A DNA stretch of 64,000 nt from Nocardia stercoris (GTDB lineage Bacteria; Actinomycetota; Actinomycetes; Mycobacteriales; Mycobacteriaceae). Below, in pieces: positions 8,801-15,880 of the stretch. Location: assembly GCF_003696265.1 (NCBI RefSeq), contig NZ_RFFH01000016.1:92660-156659 (forward strand), in the 5' to 3' direction. The position numbers and the translations under genes were made by a program. A model generated the notes under the pieces. It worked only from the letters and a program-made list of their open reading frames with translations. It was not told where the DNA came from and made no database searches. Each line of letters begins with the position of its first letter. Within the stretch, counting starts at the first letter, position 1.

Positions 8801-9047
8801 GGAGGCCGAGGGCTGGGCACGCGACGTGATCCGCGACCTGCAGGAGACCCGTAAGTCGCTGGGCCTGGAGGTGTCCGACCGCATCACTGTGGTGCTGGAG
8901 GTGCCGGCCGAGCGCAAGGGCTGGGCGGAGACCCACCGCGACCTGATCGCGGGGGAGGTGCTGGCCACCACGCTGACCTTCGGCGAGGCGGGTGCGGCGG
9001 CCGCCGAGATCACCGGCGGCGTCCGGGTGGCGATCACGAAGGCGTGA
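5892..9047 (+). CDS. ileS: Isoleucyl-tRNA synthetase
   Basis: Class I aminoacyl-tRNA synthetase charging tRNA-Ile. The HIGH-type motif is HYGH at residues 66-69 and the KMSKS loop is at 628-632. An editing domain lies between them and an anticodon-binding region follows. At 1051 residues it is of the long, eukaryote-like type found in actinobacteria, a class often naturally mupirocin-tolerant (family knowledge). ATG 5892 is chosen because GAGGAG lies upstream and the preceding open frame is T-box leader. Expression should rise when uncharged tRNA-Ile accumulates. Confidence 0.98.
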   Translation: MADPTNASAYPRADLAGGVTAFPALEQHVLDYWASDDTFRASIENRTGSEEFVFYDGPPFANGLPHYGHLLTGYVKDVVPRFQTMRGKKVERRFGWDTHGLPAEIEAEKQLGITDKSQIESMGLAEFNAACKSSVLRYTGEWRTYVTRQARWVDFDNDYKTLDLDFMESVMWAFKSLYDKGLVYQGFRVLPYSWYEQTPLSNQEARLDDAYRMRQDPAVTVDMPLVVPADHPLAALDGANALIWTTTPWTLPSNLAIAVNPDINYVHVRGKDGKRYVLAAERVSNYARELGTDGEGLEVLGEFAGAALVGLGYQPPFDFFRGHPGAFRVLSADYVTTESGTGVVHQAPAFGEEDMATCVEAGIELVQPLDQGGKFTSMVPPYEGLMVFDANPVIIKDLKAAGKLLRHETIEHSYPHSWRSGQPLIYMAVPSWFVAVTKFKDRMVELNKQITWVPEHIRDGQFGKWLENARDWNISRNRFWGAPIPVWMSDDPEYPRIDVYGSLDQLEQDFGVRPTNLHRPEIDELVRPNPDDPTGKSMMRRVPEVLDCWFESGSMPYAQVHYPFENKEWFEGTSDVAPHNPGDFIVEYNGQTRGWFYNLHVLSTALFDRPAFKSVVAHGIVLGEDGLKMSKSKGNYPDVNEVFDRDGSDAMRWFLMASPVLRGGNLIVTERGIREGVSQALRPLWNAWTFLQLYATEPGVWRTDSAHVLDRYILAKLAETRDAMTEALEVYDIATACDQLRTFADALTNWYVRRSRSRFWSEDRDAIDTLHTVLEVTTRLSAPLLPLISEVIWRGLTGERSVHLADWPAADALPHDAELVSAMDEVRSVCSTVLSLRKAKNLRVRLPLAEVTIAAADAQRLAPFAAIVADEVNVKKVDLTTDVAAHGRFELAVNARAAGPRLGKNVQTVIKAVKAGEWSEDADGVVRAAGVELLPEEYTQRLVAAEPESTAALPGNAGLVVLNSEVTEELEAEGWARDVIRDLQETRKSLGLEVSDRITVVLEVPAERKGWAETHRDLIAGEVLATTLTFGEAGAAAAEITGGVRVAITKA

Positions 9048-9053
9048 CCGGGA

Positions 9054-9073
9054 CCGGATTCGTGTGAATCCGG
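9054..9073 (+). terminator. Hairpin after ileS
   Basis: Perfect 8-bp stem CCGGATTC / GAATCCGG around loop GTGT, 7 bases after the ileS stop. No T-run; probable terminator or 3' end stabiliser. Confidence 0.55.
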
Positions 9074-9217
9074 CAAATATTCAGCGCCCGGTGGGCTGGT
9101 GGCCGAGAAATCGGTGACCGGCCCGCCGGGCGTCTCTTGTTCCTGGCGCGTAACGCGTGGGACTGCTGTTATGCGAGTGCCCAGTGTCTCGGGTGGGTCT
9201 CAACATACCAATCGGTC

Positions 9218-9247
9218 TTGTGTGGCTGGAGTGAAAACGGGTACAAC
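9218..9247 (+). promoter_or_regulatory. Candidate promoter of the NlpC/P60 gene
   Basis: TTGTGT (9218-9223) and TACAAC (9242-9247) are spaced by 18 bases. Use of this promoter would give an unusually long 5' leader of about 170 bases ahead of the secreted hydrolase gene. Confidence 0.45.
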
Positions 9248-9423
9248 AGCTGAATCACGGCAAATCGTCCTGATGTTGTTTGTTCCACTCGTCGGTCCAA
9301 CCGGCTGCCATAGCACGTTTAAACGCGCTTCCGGGTAAGTCGGCTCGGTGCAGATGTCCGTGGGGAAGCGGTCATCCGGGCTGGTCGCCACGGAGGCGTG
9401 CTCACACCGAAGGAACAGAGAAT

Positions 9424-10953
9424 ATGACGAGCACGTCGTTTCGCCGCTCCCTGTCCCGACTAGGCCCGCTGGTGTGCGCGGTCGCCGCGACCGCGCTGAC
9501 CGCGGCCGCACCCGCCGTCGCCGCACCAGCGCCCGCAACGCCGTCGGCCACCGCCCCGGATTCGGGTGTGCCGCCGCAGCTACGCGCCGCCGCACCGGGA
9601 CCGGACGGGAACGCCGGTTGCCCGGCCGCCGGCCCGGCCGCCCCGAGCGTGCCGCCACTGGCTCTCGGACCCGTCGGACCGCCACCGCCGCCGGCACCCC
9701 CCGCACCCTCGGCGATGGCCCCGGCCCCCGCCGCTCCCGCGCACTCCGGCGCCGCCGCGGGCCTGTCGGGTCCTGGCGCACCCGGCCTCGCTGCAACATC
9801 GGAACCATCCGCCGGTGCGGTTCCGGCGCCGGCAGTCCCCGTGGCGCCTGCGCCTGCTGCGACGTCGCAACCGTCTGCTGTGCCTGGTGTGGTGCCAGGG
9901 CTGGCCGGTCCTGGCGCGCCTGCTGCCACGCCGTCGCCTTCCGCTGCGCCCGGTGCGGTGCCGGGTTTGGCTGCGCCTGGTGTGGTTCCGGGTCTGGCGG
10001 GTCCCGGCGCACCCAAACCCGCTGCCACGCCGTCGCCTTCCGCTGCGCCCGGTGCGGTGCCGGGTTTGGCTGCTCCGAGCGGGCCTGCGCAGGGGCTCAC
10101 CGGTACGCCTGCGCCCGGGGCCGGGTCGTCCGGGCAGGCAGCGCAGGCCGCCCCGGCGGCAGCGGATGCCGAGCCGGTCGCACCGAATGCGCCGGCAGTC
10201 CGGCTGCCCGCCGCGTCGGATGTGCCGATGGCGCCCGGGGCCGCGGCGAGTCCGCCGGTCACGCCCACGACTCCGGTGGCGCCCGGCATCACGGTCCCGC
10301 GCGGGAACATCGTGCAGGCGGGGACCGGTGATTCGGCGGGTGCCGGCGTGGCGCCGGCGGCCGTGCCCCAGCCGGGCGTGAATCCGGCTGCCGCACAGCC
10401 GAAGCCGGCGATTCCCTCGGAACTCGGCGTGCGATGTGTGGCGGAGGCGCCGACACCGTGGCACAAGGCGTCCGCGCCGATGGTCCGGGCAACGGAGATC
10501 GCCGGGCTCGACGTCGCCTCGCTGGGATCCGGTTCCGACAGCGGTTCCGGGACCGGGCTGATGTCGGGGAGCGCGAACCTGATGGCGCTGCTGCCGGTTC
10601 CCAGTGCGCGCGGAGTCGCCGCCGCCGCCATCGCCGCGACCCAGGTCGGCAAGCCCTACGAGTGGGGCGGCACCGGACCCAACGCCTGGGACTGCTCGGG
10701 TCTGGTGCAGTGGGCGTACCGGATGGTGGGAATCGCGTTGCCGCGCACCACCTGGCAGCAGGCCGCCGCCGGTAGCGCGGTGCCGTTCATGTCGATGATG
10801 CCCGGGGATGTGGTGGTACTCAACGACGACGGCTCGCACGAGGGCATCTACATCGGCCTCGGGCAGGTTCTCAACGCCTACGACTACGGTGTCGGCGTCG
10901 TCACCACACCGCTGAAGAATTTCGACATCTACGCGATCCGCCGCTTCTTCTGA
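9424..10953 (+). CDS. Secreted NlpC/P60-family peptidoglycan hydrolase
   Basis: Cell-wall endopeptidase expected to cut stem peptides of peptidoglycan outside the membrane. A signal peptide spans about residues 1-34 (Arg-rich start, hydrophobic core, AAPAVAAPA cleavage region). An Ala/Pro/Gly-rich low-complexity segment of some 300 residues follows. The C-terminal 110 residues form the NlpC/P60 domain: catalytic Cys in WDCSGLVQWAY, His in GSHEGIYIGLG, and PYEWGGTGP before it. Start ATG 9424 has GAAGGA upstream. Length 509 residues. The linker includes an exact 53-base duplication. The closest known roles are RipA/RipB-like daughter-cell separation enzymes; the exact role is inferred. Confidence 0.9.
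   Translation: MTSTSFRRSLSRLGPLVCAVAATALTAAAPAVAAPAPATPSATAPDSGVPPQLRAAAPGPDGNAGCPAAGPAAPSVPPLALGPVGPPPPPAPPAPSAMAPAPAAPAHSGAAAGLSGPGAPGLAATSEPSAGAVPAPAVPVAPAPAATSQPSAVPGVVPGLAGPGAPAATPSPSAAPGAVPGLAAPGVVPGLAGPGAPKPAATPSPSAAPGAVPGLAAPSGPAQGLTGTPAPGAGSSGQAAQAAPAAADAEPVAPNAPAVRLPAASDVPMAPGAAASPPVTPTTPVAPGITVPRGNIVQAGTGDSAGAGVAPAAVPQPGVNPAAAQPKPAIPSELGVRCVAEAPTPWHKASAPMVRATEIAGLDVASLGSGSDSGSGTGLMSGSANLMALLPVPSARGVAAAAIAATQVGKPYEWGGTGPNAWDCSGLVQWAYRMVGIALPRTTWQQAAAGSAVPFMSMMPGDVVVLNDDGSHEGIYIGLGQVLNAYDYGVGVVTTPLKNFDIYAIRRFF
9922..10073 (+). repeat. Internal direct repeat in the linker of the NlpC/P60 gene
   Basis: A 53-base segment at 9922-9974 recurs without change at 10021-10073. The 99-base period is 33 codons, so the frame is kept. 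It encodes the low-complexity block around ATPSPSAAPGAVPGL twice. Exact identity points to recent in-frame expansion of the wall-spanning linker. Confidence 0.9.
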
Positions 10954-10970
10954 GAACGGCGACACGGACG

Positions 10971-11002
10971 CAAGGGCGGTCGGCGCAGGCCGGCCGCCCT
11001 TG
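10971..11002. terminator. Bidirectional hairpin between convergent genes
   Basis: 14-base arms (10971-10984 and 10989-11002, core CAAGGGCGG / CCGCCCTTG) with one G-U pair and a 4-base loop. It sits between the end of the NlpC/P60 gene and the end of the opposing membrane-protein gene. Confidence 0.75.
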
Positions 11003-11028
11003 TCGTCGCGGTGCCACGATTCCCGGTG

Positions 11029-12096
11029 TCAGACGCCGACCGCCTCCGCCATCTCGGTCTCCGCCTCGGCCTCACTGACCGCGTTGTCCGGCAACGGTTT
11101 CGGCGCGGGGGCGGGTCCGGTGTGGTGGTGTGCGCCGGTGCCGCGCCGCTCGGCCGCCGCCGCCACGGCCAGCACGACGAGGCCGACGAACAGCCAGACC
11201 ACCAGGCTCGCCAGGCGGCCGCCGAATCCGGTGCCGCCGAAGTACAGCAGGCTGCGCGCGCCCTCGAGGAAACCCGCGCCGTTCCAGAAGCTGTGCAGGC
11301 TGCCGAAGAAGCCGTTCAGCAGCTCGGGGCGGTAGACCCCGCCCGCCGAGGTGAAGTTCAGCATGACGAACAACCCCATGAGCGACAGGGTGGTCCAGCG
11401 CTGCAGGAAGGTGTGCAGCCCTATCCCGATCGCCAGGATCCCGGCGGCGTACAACCAGCCCAGCGCCCAGATCTGCAGGTAGTCGTGATCGATGATGTGG
11501 TAGACGGGAACGGCCACGGCTATGGCAATCACGCTCACCACGAACGAGGTGGCCAGTCCGATCAGGGCCCGGATCCGCATCGGCAGTCCCGCGCCGGCGG
11601 CGCCGATCACCGCGACGCTCGCGTAGCCGCCGATGCTCAGCATGATCATGAGGAAGAACAGGCTCTGACCGGTCGGGTCGCCGGCGGGCAGATTCGCGAG
11701 GTCGGTGACCCGCAGCGGCACGTTCTGCTGCGCGGTGACCTCGTGGAACACCGTTTCCACGGCGGCTTCGGTGGCTTCGGAGGCGGCCTTGTTCACTACG
11801 AGTTCCGGCTGCTGCGCGTCCGGGACGAAGGCGCCCGCCAGGTCGAGCCGGCCGATGCGGTCGACGGCGGCGTCGCGGTCGGGAACCGTGATGACGTCCA
11901 GTGCGCTGCCGGCGCTGTCCTTGAGCGACTGAGCCAGCACCTTCGCCTGCGGATCGGTGCCGACGATCGCCACCTGCAGGTGGTTGGGCTGCGGCTGGTG
12001 GAACGCGCCGAGGTAGGCCAGGCCCATGCCCAGGCACATCAGCAGCGGCGTGAGCAGGTGGACGGCGACCGAGCGTAATTGAGCTTTGACCGGCAT
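11029..12096 (-). CDS. ABC-2/YhgE-like membrane protein, probable exporter component
   Basis: 355-residue integral membrane protein. One N-terminal helix (about residues 7-30) is followed by an extracytoplasmic domain of about 120 residues, then a cluster of five to six helices and a His/Pro-rich acidic tail. This layout is that of ABC-2-type permeases and the YhgE/Pip or DUF3533 families, which lack their own ATPase. ATG 12096 begins directly before the first helix. It is divergent from a MarR regulator with palindromes in the shared spacer, which suggests a substrate- or drug-inducible export protein. The substrate is unknown. Confidence 0.75.
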   Translation of the reverse strand: MPVKAQLRSVAVHLLTPLLMCLGMGLAYLGAFHQPQPNHLQVAIVGTDPQAKVLAQSLKDSAGSALDVITVPDRDAAVDRIGRLDLAGAFVPDAQQPELVVNKAASEATEAAVETVFHEVTAQQNVPLRVTDLANLPAGDPTGQSLFFLMIMLSIGGYASVAVIGAAGAGLPMRIRALIGLATSFVVSVIAIAVAVPVYHIIDHDYLQIWALGWLYAAGILAIGIGLHTFLQRWTTLSLMGLFVMLNFTSAGGVYRPELLNGFFGSLHSFWNGAGFLEGARSLLYFGGTGFGGRLASLVVWLFVGLVVLAVAAAAERRGTGAHHHTGPAPAPKPLPDNAVSEAEAETEMAEAVGV

Positions 12097-12110
12097 GACT
12101 GCGGCTCCAT

Positions 12111-12166
12111 AGTTGGTAAATGCAACTGTCTGATCGTTGAACTCTACAACCATTTGGTTGTAAGAT
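12111..12166. promoter_or_regulatory. Promoter and probable MarR operator in divergent spacer
   Basis: TTGAAC (12137-12142) and TAAGAT (12161-12166) form a promoter with an 18-base spacer. A perfect inverted repeat TACAACC-N4-GGTTGTA (12145-12162) overlaps its spacer and -10. A second looser palindrome, AGTTG-N7-CAACT, lies at 12111-12127 nearer the membrane gene. The -10 ends 6 bases before the marR ATG, implying a leaderless transcript. Autoregulation is inferred. Confidence 0.65.
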
Positions 12167-12172
12167 GCAACT

Positions 12173-12610
12173 ATGAATACAGGGTCATCGGTCACATCCC
12201 GTCGCGCGGCGATCCAATCCATACAGCGGGAACTCACCGCCTTCTCCCGGCGGGCACGCGGCCGGGCGGCCGAACTCTATCCACTGCTGTCGCTGGTCTC
12301 GGCCAGCATTCTCGATCTGGTGATCGAACGCGACGGCTGCCTGTCGGTGGATATCGCCGAGCACTTCGCGCTGGACAAGTCGACGGTCAGCCGACAGGTG
12401 GCGGCGCTGGAAAAGCTCGGCTATCTGGTGCGCGAGGTGGATCCGGCCAATCGGCGCAACTACACGCTGCGCGCCACCCCGGCCGGCCGGCAAGCGGCCA
12501 AGGAGGCCGAACAGGCACGGCTGACCGCCTTCACCGACCACCTGCACCGGTGGGACGACGCCGACATTGCCACCTTCGCCGCATATCTGATGCGGTTCAA
12601 CGCATCCTGA
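12173..12610 (+). CDS. MarR-family transcriptional regulator
   Basis: 145-residue winged-helix regulator. The recognition region is in EHFALDKSTVSRQVAALEKLG and the wing in REVDPANRRNYTLRATPAG. It is read divergently from the ABC-2-like membrane protein gene, so it most likely represses that gene and itself through the palindromes between them. The ATG lies 6 bases after a TAAGAT hexamer with no ribosome site, so the mRNA is probably leaderless. The ligand is unknown. Confidence 0.9.
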   Translation: MNTGSSVTSRRAAIQSIQRELTAFSRRARGRAAELYPLLSLVSASILDLVIERDGCLSVDIAEHFALDKSTVSRQVAALEKLGYLVREVDPANRRNYTLRATPAGRQAAKEAEQARLTAFTDHLHRWDDADIATFAAYLMRFNAS

Positions 12611-12619
12611 GCGGCGGGT

Positions 12620-13495
12620 TCACTCACACAGCCCGCGCAACCGCGGCCCGTACTGCGGATGCGACAGCGCCGAGGCGAACTGCGCGACGAGATAGTCGGC
12701 GGGGTTACCGGTGTCGTACCAGCGGCCCCGGATCACCTGGCCGAACACCGGATTCGCGGCGGCGAACACGTTGATGGCGTCGGTCAGGTACACCTCGCCG
12801 GTGCGGTGGGTGTACCAGGTGTCGACCTGCTCGCGCAGATGCTCGATGATGCCGGGCGTCACGACGTAGCCGCCGATGGCCGCGAACGAGGACGGCGCGT
12901 CCTCCGGCTTCGGCTTCTCGACCAGGCCGCTGATCCGCATCAGGCCGTCGGAGTGGGACTCCTCGACGACCGGGACGCCGTAGCGGGTGGAGTCGGCCGG
13001 TTCCATCGGCATGAGCGCCAGAACCGGTGCGCCGGTGCGGTTGTAGGCGTCGACCAGCTGCTGGGCGCGCGGCACCTCTGCAACGAAGACGTCATCGGGC
13101 CACAGCACCAGCATCGGCTCGTCGTCCAGGTGCCGGGCCGCGTTGAGCACCGGCGTGCCGTTGCCGTACGGGCCGTGCTGGTCCAGATAGGTGATGTGGC
13201 CGAGACGGCCGAGCTCGCCGACCTCCTCCACCGCGTCGGCGTAGGCGTCCTTGCCGTCGGCGCGCAACTGTTCGACGAGCGCCGGGTTCGGGCGGAAGTG
13301 GTCCTGGATCAGAGACTTTCCACCGCTGACCACGATGGTGATGTCGGTGACACCCGACTCGACCAATTCGCGGACAGTGTGTTCGATGACCGGCTTGTCG
13401 CCGACCGGCAGCATCTCTTTCGGGATCGCCTTGGTCAGCGGCAGCAGCCGGGACCCGATGCCGGCCGCGGGAATCACTGCTTTGCGGATGGTCAT
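12620..13495 (-). CDS. galU: UTP-glucose-1-phosphate uridylyltransferase
   Basis: Makes UDP-glucose from UTP and glucose-1-phosphate for cell-wall polysaccharides, glycolipids and trehalose. The nucleotide-binding signature AVIPAAGIGSRLLPLTKA is at the N-terminus. The sugar-phosphate motifs KEMLPVGDKPVIEH and GLVEKPKPEDAPS follow. Length is 291 residues, typical of bacterial GalU. ATG 13495 is used; the open frame further upstream lies in the divergent dinB gene. Confidence 0.96.
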   Translation of the reverse strand: MTIRKAVIPAAGIGSRLLPLTKAIPKEMLPVGDKPVIEHTVRELVESGVTDITIVVSGGKSLIQDHFRPNPALVEQLRADGKDAYADAVEEVGELGRLGHITYLDQHGPYGNGTPVLNAARHLDDEPMLVLWPDDVFVAEVPRAQQLVDAYNRTGAPVLALMPMEPADSTRYGVPVVEESHSDGLMRISGLVEKPKPEDAPSSFAAIGGYVVTPGIIEHLREQVDTWYTHRTGEVYLTDAINVFAAANPVFGQVIRGRWYDTGNPADYLVAQFASALSHPQYGPRLRGLCE

Positions 13496-13567
13496 GTACC
13501 GAGCATCCCATATCGGGCCGACTCTGCTGGGCGCTTGTTGTCGGTGGCGCCGCGTAGATTGCCGAGT

Positions 13568-15085
13568 ATGGACACCGTCCGGGAGCCGGCAAATTCCGGG
13601 ATCTCGCCTGTTCACAGGCCTGCGGCCGCGCCGGGTGGGCACCCGGCGCGGCGCCGCGGCGCGCTCGCGGACGCACAGGAATCCGACAGCAACCGCACAG
13701 ATTCGCGGCCGGATGCGGCGGTTCGCGCGCGCCGCTGGGTGCTGCACATCGATATGGACGCGTTCTTCGCCTCGGCCGAACAGCTCACCCGGCCGACCCT
13801 GCGTGGGCGGCCGGTCCTGGTGGGCGGCACCGGCGCCCGCGGCGTGGTCGCCGGCGCCAGCTACGAGGCGCGGGTCTTCGGCGCCCGGTCCGCCATGCCG
13901 ATGCACCAGGCCCGGCGCCTGGTCGGCGCGTCGGCGGTGGTGGTGCCGCCGCGTGGCGTGGTGTACGGCGAGCTCAGCGCGGCGGTGTTCGACGCGCTGC
14001 GGTCCCGCATTCCGGTGCTGGAGACGCTGTCGTTCGACGAGGCGTTCGGCGAGCCGGCCGAACTGGCCGGCGCCACGGTGGCCGAGGTCGGCGAATTCTG
14101 TGCCGAACTGCGGGCCCTGGTGCGGGAGCGGACCGGCCTGGTCGCGTCGATCGGCGCCGGCACCGGCAAACAGCTGGCCAAGATCGGTTCCGGGCTCGCC
14201 AAACCCGACGGTATCCGGGTCATCTCGCCCGCCGAACAACGGGAGTTGCTGGCCGCGCTACCGGTCCGCAAGTTGTGGGGGATCGGGCCGGTGGCGGAGG
14301 GCCGGCTGCGATCGGTCGGCATCGAGACCGTCGGCGCGTTCGCCGCGCTGCCGGAATTCGAGGCGGTGTCACTGCTCGGCGGGAGTATCGGTGCGGCACT
14401 GCATCGTCTGGCCCTGGGCATCGACGACCGGGCGGTGGCCGAGCGTGCCGAGGCCAAGCAGATCAGCGCCGAAACCACCTACGAGCGTGACATTCTCACC
14501 ATGGCCCAGTTGCGCCCCGCGATCGCCGCGATGGCCGGCGCCGCGCACCGCCGCCTGGCCGAGGACGGGCGCGCGGCGCGGACCGTCGTACTGAAGCTCA
14601 AGAAGTCCGACATGTCGATCGTCACCCGGTCGTTCACGCTGCCCTACGCCACCGAGGATCTCGCCACGCTGACCGCCGCCGCGCAGCGCTCGGCCGTCGA
14701 CCCCGGTGTGCTGGGCGCGATCCGGCTGGTCGGAGTCGGATTCGGCGGGCTGTCCACGATCCGGCAGGAGTCGCTGTTCCCCGAGCTGGACCGCGATCTG
14801 CCCGGCGCCGACGGCGAAACCGATTCGCCGGAACCGGTTCTCGTCGCGCCACCGGCCACGGAACCGGAACTGCCGCCCGCCACCCGGTCCTACACCGCCG
14901 AGTACTGGTACCCGGGTCGCGACGTCTCGCACGCCGAGTACGGGCACGGCTGGGTGCAGGGTAGTGGCCACGGCCGGGTCACAATTCGTTTCGAGACACG
15001 CTCGACAGGGCCCGGTCCGGCGTATACGTTCTCAGCCGACGACAGCAATCTCGCGCCGGCGGACCCGCTCCTTAGTCTTCTTTGA
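13568..15085 (+). CDS. dinB: Y-family DNA polymerase IV (DinB1/DinX type)
   Basis: Error-prone translesion polymerase. The catalytic Asp lies in HIDMDAFFASAE, where the second aromatic is the steric gate. The second acidic pair is in LSFDEAF, the usual helix-hairpin-helix region is present, and a beta-clamp motif QESLFPEL lies near residue 400. The clamp motif and its position after ileS match mycobacterial DinX (Rv1537). Length is 505 residues with an N-terminal 55-residue disordered extension. ATG 13568 lies 7 bases after a TAGATT hexamer, suggesting a leaderless mRNA. No SOS box was seen. Confidence 0.92.
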   Translation: MDTVREPANSGISPVHRPAAAPGGHPARRRGALADAQESDSNRTDSRPDAAVRARRWVLHIDMDAFFASAEQLTRPTLRGRPVLVGGTGARGVVAGASYEARVFGARSAMPMHQARRLVGASAVVVPPRGVVYGELSAAVFDALRSRIPVLETLSFDEAFGEPAELAGATVAEVGEFCAELRALVRERTGLVASIGAGTGKQLAKIGSGLAKPDGIRVISPAEQRELLAALPVRKLWGIGPVAEGRLRSVGIETVGAFAALPEFEAVSLLGGSIGAALHRLALGIDDRAVAERAEAKQISAETTYERDILTMAQLRPAIAAMAGAAHRRLAEDGRAARTVVLKLKKSDMSIVTRSFTLPYATEDLATLTAAAQRSAVDPGVLGAIRLVGVGFGGLSTIRQESLFPELDRDLPGADGETDSPEPVLVAPPATEPELPPATRSYTAEYWYPGRDVSHAEYGHGWVQGSGHGRVTIRFETRSTGPGPAYTFSADDSNLAPADPLLSLL

Positions 15086-15098
15086 ATTTCGGCGGGTA

Positions 15099-15140
15099 GC
15101 GTGAGGCGACTCACGCGGTGCTGCCGGAAGGTTCGGCAGC
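15099..15140 (+). terminator. Two adjacent hairpins between dinB and the lipoprotein gene
   Basis: GCGTGAG-GCGA-CTCACGC (15099-15116) is followed by GCTGCCG-N7-CGGCAGC (15120-15140), both perfect 7-bp stems. They lie between the dinB stop and the next start and may terminate dinB transcription or shape the lipoprotein leader. Confidence 0.5.
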
Positions 15141-15184
15141 CGCGGGTGACGAGAACACACCAACTCGAACGCAAAGGACGAGCC

Positions 15185-15697
15185 TTGAAGCTTCAGATGA
15201 CCGGACGCATTGCGGTCGGCACGCTCGCCGTCGTGGCGGCGCTCGGCCTGTCGGCCTGCGGTAGCGGCGACAAGCCCGGTGCTTCCAAGACCACCTCGGC
15301 GGGCACGACGTCCGAATCCGGGTCGTCGGTGACCGCGCCTCCGGTGCCGTCGGTGGCCGAGCTGAACCAGGAACTGCAGCAGGTCCTGGACCCGAACACC
15401 CCCGACAGCACCAAGGTCGAGTACCTGGAGGGCGGCCAGGCCGCGCTGGCCAAGGACCCCGACATGATCAAGAAGCTGACCGAGGCCTACCAGCAGAACA
15501 ACGCCACCATCACGGTCACCGACGTGACCTCGCTGGGTGACCAGCTGACCGCCACCGCCAACGCGGTGATCAACGGTGGCGCGCCGAACGTGCTGCAGGT
15601 TCCGTTCGTCGCCGAGGACGGCAAGTGGAAGCTGCAGAAGAGCTGGGCCTGCGCCGGTCTGACCAACCTCGGCCAGACCTCGCCTGCCTGCTCGTAA
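15185..15697 (+). CDS. MTB12-like lipoprotein
   Basis: Exported lipoprotein of 170 residues. A signal peptide ends in the lipobox LSAC, with Cys as the lipidation site, then a Ser/Thr-rich linker. The domain PSVAELNQELQQVLDPN...EYLEGG and the C-terminal VPFVAEDGKWKLQKSWAC resemble the low-molecular-weight antigen MTB12 (CFP-2) family of mycobacteria. TTG 15185 is chosen because AAAGGA (15173-15178) is 6 bases upstream, while ATG 15197 is too far from it. Function unknown. A strong hairpin follows. Confidence 0.8.
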   Translation: MKLQMTGRIAVGTLAVVAALGLSACGSGDKPGASKTTSAGTTSESGSSVTAPPVPSVAELNQELQQVLDPNTPDSTKVEYLEGGQAALAKDPDMIKKLTEAYQQNNATITVTDVTSLGDQLTATANAVINGGAPNVLQVPFVAEDGKWKLQKSWACAGLTNLGQTSPACS

Positions 15698-15718
15698 GCG
15701 GCCGTCACCCGTAGCGCC

Positions 15719-15754
15719 ACCGGCACCGGAACCGACCACGGTTCCGGTGCCGGT
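15719..15754 (+). terminator. Perfect 15-bp hairpin terminator
   Basis: ACCGGCACCGGAACC (15719-15733) pairs perfectly with 15740-15754 around loop GACCAC. It lies 21 bases after the lipoprotein stop. No T-run, but very stable. Confidence 0.75.
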
Positions 15755-15880
15755 CGCGTTCGGGGCCCGCCCGCGAGCGCTCGAACTGTCCGGGTTCGAC
15801 CCGTACCCGAAGTTGGGAGCTGCCTGAGAACCGGTCCACCCTGCACGCCTGGGCAAAGTGTCCGACTACGATCGGCGACC

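Larger units (their letters stand above)
9048..9423 (+). other. 376-base intergenic region between ileS and the NlpC/P60 gene
   Basis: Holds an 8-bp perfect hairpin just after ileS, a promoter-like pair TTGTGT (9218-9223) and TACAAC (9242-9247) with an 18-base spacer, and then about 170 bases of untranslated leader. Base composition is visibly less GC-rich than the flanking genes. No convincing open frame or known riboswitch core was recognised. Confidence 0.6.

Noticed and set aside
5730..8936. Very long open frame on the minus strand opposite ileS
   Set aside because: A shadow of the high-GC codon pattern of ileS. It has no family features or ribosome site, and the opposite frame is an unmistakable synthetase.
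9048..9423. c-di-AMP (ydaO/yuaA) riboswitch before the NlpC/P60 gene
   Set aside because: Expected because of the gene type, but I could not find the conserved core blocks in the leader.
13500..13567. LexA/SOS box before dinB
   Set aside because: No CGAAC-N4-GTTCG-like palindrome in the spacer.
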